The notes beneath the pieces were generated by a model. That model did no database searches and was not told the DNA's origin. It saw only the letters and a program-made list of their open reading frames with translations. A DNA stretch of 64,000 nucleotides. It comes from Cristatella mucedo (taxonomy: Eukaryota > Bryozoa > Phylactolaemata > Cristatellidae). Below are positions 55,801 through 61,800 of this stretch, in pieces; positions within the stretch are counted from its first letter, which is position 1, and each line of letters opens with the position of its first letter. Made by a program: the position numbers and the translations under genes. The stretch covers positions 10,786,501 through 10,850,500 of the forward strand of contig WPIO01000001.1 of assembly GCA_009760855.2 (NCBI GenBank), written 5' to 3'.

Positions 55801-58800
55801 TAAAATCCACTGGACTGCTGACAATAGGGGTAGAGCTGTATGGAACGATAAAAGCAAATTCACGCACATTTCGAGCTGAAACAAATGCTTTATGTGTGTC
55901 GGCGACCCGATGAAGTCTGCTCACCCAATTGCTTGCAGCCAACGGTCTAACTCCGAGGAAAGGTGTCATGGTATGTGGGTGCTCAGCAGAAATGGCCTTG
56001 GAGCCATGCACCACTTACCAGGCATCACGGCCCAAGACGTCTATTTAGACTTTCTTAAAAACGTAGGACTCCCAAGTGCGATGGAGTACATTTTCCAGCA
56101 CGACAACTATCATGAACACACTGCCAAAGTTAAGTGTTTTGTTAACAATTACCCTCTCGTGATTGTTATGGACTGGCCAATTCAGTCTCCTGACCTTAAC
56201 CCAATCGAGCATTTGTGGGATGAAGTCCAGAGACGGTTAAGGCAGCTGGCAGTCCATATCACGACTACTAATATGCTTTTTTGTTTACTTGCAACAAGCT
56301 TGGAGAAGTATAACGGCTGGTGCTTGCTGGCGTTTGATCGGCTACAAATGTAGGCAAGTCCACCGGATCGTTGCAAATAAGGTAGGTGCAATGTCATATT
56401 AGCACAATAGATTAAGATACGTGATAATTGCAAGAACATGTTACCTTATCTCATTTCAACCAGTGTGTATACTTTTGGTTACACAAGCGTTCAATATTTA
56501 CTGGACACGCCTGTGAGTAGGGGGCCATCATTGCGGCTGCCCCAGCCATCCAAATACTTTTGGGTTTAAATGCATATGTGTTTAGTATCAGACTAAGCTG
56601 AATAGCCTAATTTTGTGGAAAACTTATGGCCTCAAGATGTATTTTTTGAGCCAGCTTCAGGTTTACAATCTTACTATATGTGGACCATCTGGCTGTGGTG
56701 CAGGTCAATAATCAAGCAAAAGTAAACTGGGTGACATAGCAGGCACATTCATATGCCTGTATTTAAGTATGTGTAACATTACACGAGGTTTCAATTACTA
56801 TGTGTAGAAGTACTATGTACAGTAGCTGATATCTAAAATGATTAAAGTGGCCGAGGTCTAGGGATTTACGCCCACAACCCCTATAGAATGTATCCTCAAA
56901 CAGCACATTTTTTTATATTTCTCATAAAATTAATGAAACGATTGGCATGCAAATTGGCACAAAAAACAAAGGTAGCATTTGCTATTTGTTATGTAACCGT
57001 AGTGTTTCATCTGGACCTTCTGAAGACCTGTAAGAGTCAATGTCACTTTTTTCATTGGACTAAAATTCTGTTCAACTGCATAAAAATGGCACAACATGAG
57101 TAGAAAATTCATAATATCTCACTTTGGTATGCATCAGTATGGGGCTGCTTTTGATAAAAAAATATATGCTAAATGTATATGTATATATTTCTATGTATAC
57201 TGAATGTTTATACAGATATATAGTAAATGTTGGAGTCGGTTGAGTCGGAGGTGATTAGCAGCCATCCGTAAACAGAAGCTTCAACTCCGCAATGGCTTCA
57301 TCTTTTTAGAAATAAAGCACTGTCATGAATGTGAAGTTTGCTGTTTAAAAATGTGTGGTACACTCTGTTATAATCAGCATGACCAGTACTATTGAAAGCC
57401 AGTGATGCACTATATAACCCCGTTGATACAATAGGGATTCGTGCAGAGCTTCTGCTCTTACCTTCATTTCTTCTTCGAGCTGCTCATAGGTGTCCATAAA
57501 GTCTTTCGCACACCTTAAGGTGTCTCCAAGATTACCCTGCTCTTTGAGCGTAGTCTCTACAATCTGGCTGAGCCAAGACTGTATCTGAAAGGCAGACCAA
57601 AGTGCAAAATAGTTGGCCAATTATAAGAATAGACGCTAGGAATCTCATGGAAGAGGCATAGACAATGCATAGCTCTGTGACTTGCAAGTCAAACAATTAC
57701 TTTAACTAATTAGGAGCCAAGAGCCCAAGCTAAATTCGTTCTGACGCTTGCCAGACGCTACCAAATTGGTTGCTTTCAGACAATGCTTACAAAAGAAAAT
57801 GCCTCTCGAAACTTGTGATAAACTTCACTGTTTTCTCCACTTCTGTTTAGTTCTTCTCTGAATAGGGCCTCGAGAGCTTTCAGGCGGCTCTCTAGCTCAA
57901 GCAGCTGTAGCATACAAAATAAGCAGGCTTCAGTACTGATAACATGATTGGCATAGCCAGGATACACGGCTTCAGATGTGGTGCCAAAGCTTGCTGCCAG
58001 TCGATGCACATCACTGTTACCTTGGGTCTTAGCCCAGGGTAAAACACGCTTGCACAACACAACCCAGGCCATGAGTTCGAATCATGCAGCAGGAAATTAT
58101 GTATTGTCAATTGCAAGTGAGGGTGACAGTCGTTCAGGCTCTTCTGCCACTATTTAATTGAGGCTCTTTAATCATCTGACCTCGATTGCTCTTCACTGCT
58201 TCAAACTGTGCACATCTAGTAAGACAGGCAATCGCACAAGAGATTGAGTTCTCTGAGGGTGCTTTATCAAGTATATTATTATTATTATTATTACATCTCC
58301 AAAGTGCCACCAATCGGTTGGAGGGTGCATACATGCAAAGGATTTTGAAAATTAACCCTAATTCTCTCTAGAGCTAAGCTTGGCCATGAACACCCATGTG
58401 CAATGTGGGGATTTAGTCCACACTTATCACGACCATCGTCATTTTCAAGTTTCTTGCAAACTGTTGTGTAACCTGCAGCAGTGAACACGACACGTGAACT
58501 CGCCACTGGCAGCTTGTGTTAGGGGGTCACGGCAGAAGCTCACACGGGCAGCACAGACCAGAGTTGAAGGTATTCCACTGACACGGTGATTGAAAAACAA
58601 CCTGTGTGAGCCTTCGAGCTACATGTAAATAGCATGCAGACTAACAGAGAAGCATGACATAGCCAAAGTACTATGTGCTCAGCAGGAGCAAAGTTTAGGC
58701 ATAGTCGAAATAGCAAGTGCTCAGCAGAGCAAATGTGCATGTGTAAGCTTACGGAAGCCAACATGCATCCCCAACTGCTGGCCCAATACTGCCTGGCTCC

Positions 58801-61800
58801 TATACTAACCTTCAGTATTACACCGGATGCTCCATCACTGTCTTTGCCGACCCGGTCGAGCAAGAGGCGACCGTCTCGAAGAGCTGGAGCTGTTACTTCC
58901 AGCAACTTTTCTGCGCACGAAAGAATTTCCTCGGCAGTCAGTCGGCCAGAAGATTGGTGGGCATATATCTCTAGTTCATCTATGGCTTGGAGAGCCTAGA
59001 GAATAAATGGCAGCAGCCGATGACAACACAGCACACACCTTCGAGGCGGTTTGTGAGGAGGTTTCGTACATAATAAGCCAGGGTGAGTTTCTTTGCAGCT
59101 AACAGTTCAATGGCTCAGTGCACCTTCGGCTATTTATATGTATCCACACAGGTGAGCATGAGCACACGAATGTATGCACACATGGCAAGCACCTTATTAC
59201 ACGTTCCAAAATAAGATGTGTTGGAGGATCAAGCCTCTTGGGCAGAATATGCATCAGATGCCTAGATCTTGAAAAGGAAATAAGTGTGTGTACTAACAAA
59301 ATAAGTAACGACAACCTGATTCAACCAGCTCATACCGTTTGTACATAGAGCCAGCCAAAGTCGAAGTCAGTCAACCATGGCTGCAGAAAGTTGAAAAGTG
59401 ATTAAGGATGACAGTTTGACAAAGAAACAAGAATGGCCAGCCATAAGGCCTGGCACTGAGTGGTGCAGATCGAAAAGCCAACAGAGAAGAGGTCAGCTAC
59501 AGCAATTGGTGCCATCCATGGCCCCTACCTGGTATAGGTGAAGCCGGAAGAATAGACTTGACTTGTATGAAAGGATTCATCTAACTAAACCATCAGCCAG
59601 ACTTGTATAGTGCTAAACAGCCCAAATAGGGGATGACAGTGGTAGATAAAAAGAAGTGTGTATCATTTCGTCCTCTGAAGTTGAATCAGCGACCTCCGAA
59701 ACGAGAGGTGAGAGAACAATCAAGTTCCTCTATGAAACTAGGGTCTATAACGTGCTGCCCTGGTTTGGCCATAGGGTAAGATGCTCGCCTTTGCCGACCA
59801 AGCTCGTGGGTTCGGTCGTGGGCTCGAGCCCTGCGACACATATCAAGCACCTGGACAGAGATCAAGTCTCCTAGGGTGCTATAAATAAATTATATAATTA
59901 TATCCAAAGCAAGTGGATGCCGGCTGTATACTTGGTGGCAAATAAGGTTAGATAAGCATGGCTTAAAAAACTAGGCCAATCGCATCAACTTAATGACTCC
60001 CCAATTCCAACAGGCTGATCGGTAAGCAACAGGATGAAGCTGACGGCAAAGATAATAGCAGAATTTTCAGGGAACAAAGAATTTTGAAAGCAATTGTGAA
60101 GGTAACTGGAAGCACAATAGGATACAAGCCATAGAGCATGAAGAAGCACATACTCTAAAGGCTCCAGAAGTTCCCACAAGCTTGTCTGATCCATACACTT
60201 CGGTGCATGTATTTCACCTCGCGATGCATCTCTGTCTCCATAAGATTGGCATGCTAAAAATTCTACAAACTACACACAGCATGCAAAATCTATACGCATG
60301 GTCACCAGCCTTGAAAGGCTTCGTGCACACACAAACTTGGACTATTGGCTAACCTTATCATTGCTCTTAAAAAATGAGGTGGCCAGCTCTAGGTCCTTTC
60401 TTCGAGCCTCGAGCCTTCTCTCAAAGTCGTCGTGTAGCTCGCCCAGCAGTCGTAGTCTCTGCTGTATGCCAGAAGCCTCTACTCCTGGCACCTGAGCAAT
60501 CTGGGCTGCCAGCCGCAGCAGACGTTTCACTTCGCTCTCTACGGCCTGCGGAAAATGCAAAGGTAAATATCAGCTATTTTACATGAGTTGGCATATGCAC
60601 AAAGCAGAGTTATCATAGACATGGAGGCAACTTGACTATGCAAAGACAAAGACAGTTGAAACGACCCACGGAAATAATAGAATAGCAAACATGAGGATTT
60701 TCTTTTATATAAGGTCTATAATGTGACAACAGCACTTTTTGGACTAGGCTACCTGCCCTGTTAGAGTCAAATGCATATGCATAGGCATACCTAGGCATTG
60801 AGTTAGCATATTTTCAGGGATGTGTATGTGTGCTATGCCAGGACAAAAAACATAGGGTATAGGCTACAACACAGTCAGACAGAGTTGGGATACAACACAA
60901 AAGCAAGTATCTGCCATATAGCCACTGCTACACGTCACTGTGTGCTAATGTATGTCTTATTTCTCTGTGTCTTCTCCTCTCACCTGATCATTTGCAGAGC
61001 CGGCTGCTGGAAAAGCTATGACTCTGGGTACAGAAAAAAACACGTGACAAGCCTCAGCCCCGGTTTTTTGCAAGGTACTGGGTCGACGTGTATAAGTAAG
61101 GAAGCAAATAGCTAATTCTTACAGCTGCTTTGTGTAAGCCTAATGCCAACCAGCTTAAGCTAATAACAATAAATTTGTAATGCATAATAAGATAACTTGG
61201 TAGCTTTCTAGGCACTTGACAACTTCTGTAAGGAAAGCATGGCTACCGCATCAAGAACACCTACTCATAGATCCGCATTGTTGAAAATGGTATTAGTTAT
61301 GGGGTTTGTGCACAAGCAAACTTCAAAATACAGACTAGATATACAAGCAGCTGTGCAAAAGATAACACTGACCTGTGCTTCTATTTCAAATTCGGCATTC
61401 TTCTCGGAAATTTCCAGAGCTTCTCTGTATGTACTTCCGAGTGCTAGGTCACGAAGACTTGTATCGCCAGTTGTCTGGTACCAGTTGTATATCTACAGTG
61501 AGTATGTCATCGAATGACATTGCAAATCTTGTGCGATAGTGTTATCCCCTTTATTGCACATCAGGATAATGCAATCATAGATGTGATTCTTTAAAATACT
61601 CTAGTAAATATGAATACACCCAAACCATGACCAAAATAACATGAATGCAAAGGACTGAAAATATTTGAATCATACCCCAACTGCCCACTATGGAGAGCAG
61701 ATACAAATGTATTTGACGGTCGGTGAAAAGTGTCACGATGTAATATTTGTTCGTCGCGATTGCAAGCACGTGCTTTAAACTGAACTTGTAGTCACGAAAA

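Larger units (their letters stand above)
55065..56573 (+). mobile_element. Tc1/mariner-type transposon, copy 2, with DD34E intact but ORF split
   Basis: The N-terminal helix-turn-helix part ([31 protein letters not shown]) is at 55,200-55,330. It is then cut by a SINE and a TA repeat. The catalytic part resumes at 55,690: D in [10 protein letters not shown] in [13 protein letters not shown] in [14 protein letters not shown], with 34 residues between the second Asp and the Glu. The right end is near ccaaatacttttggg. Not functional as it stands. Confidence 0.88.
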
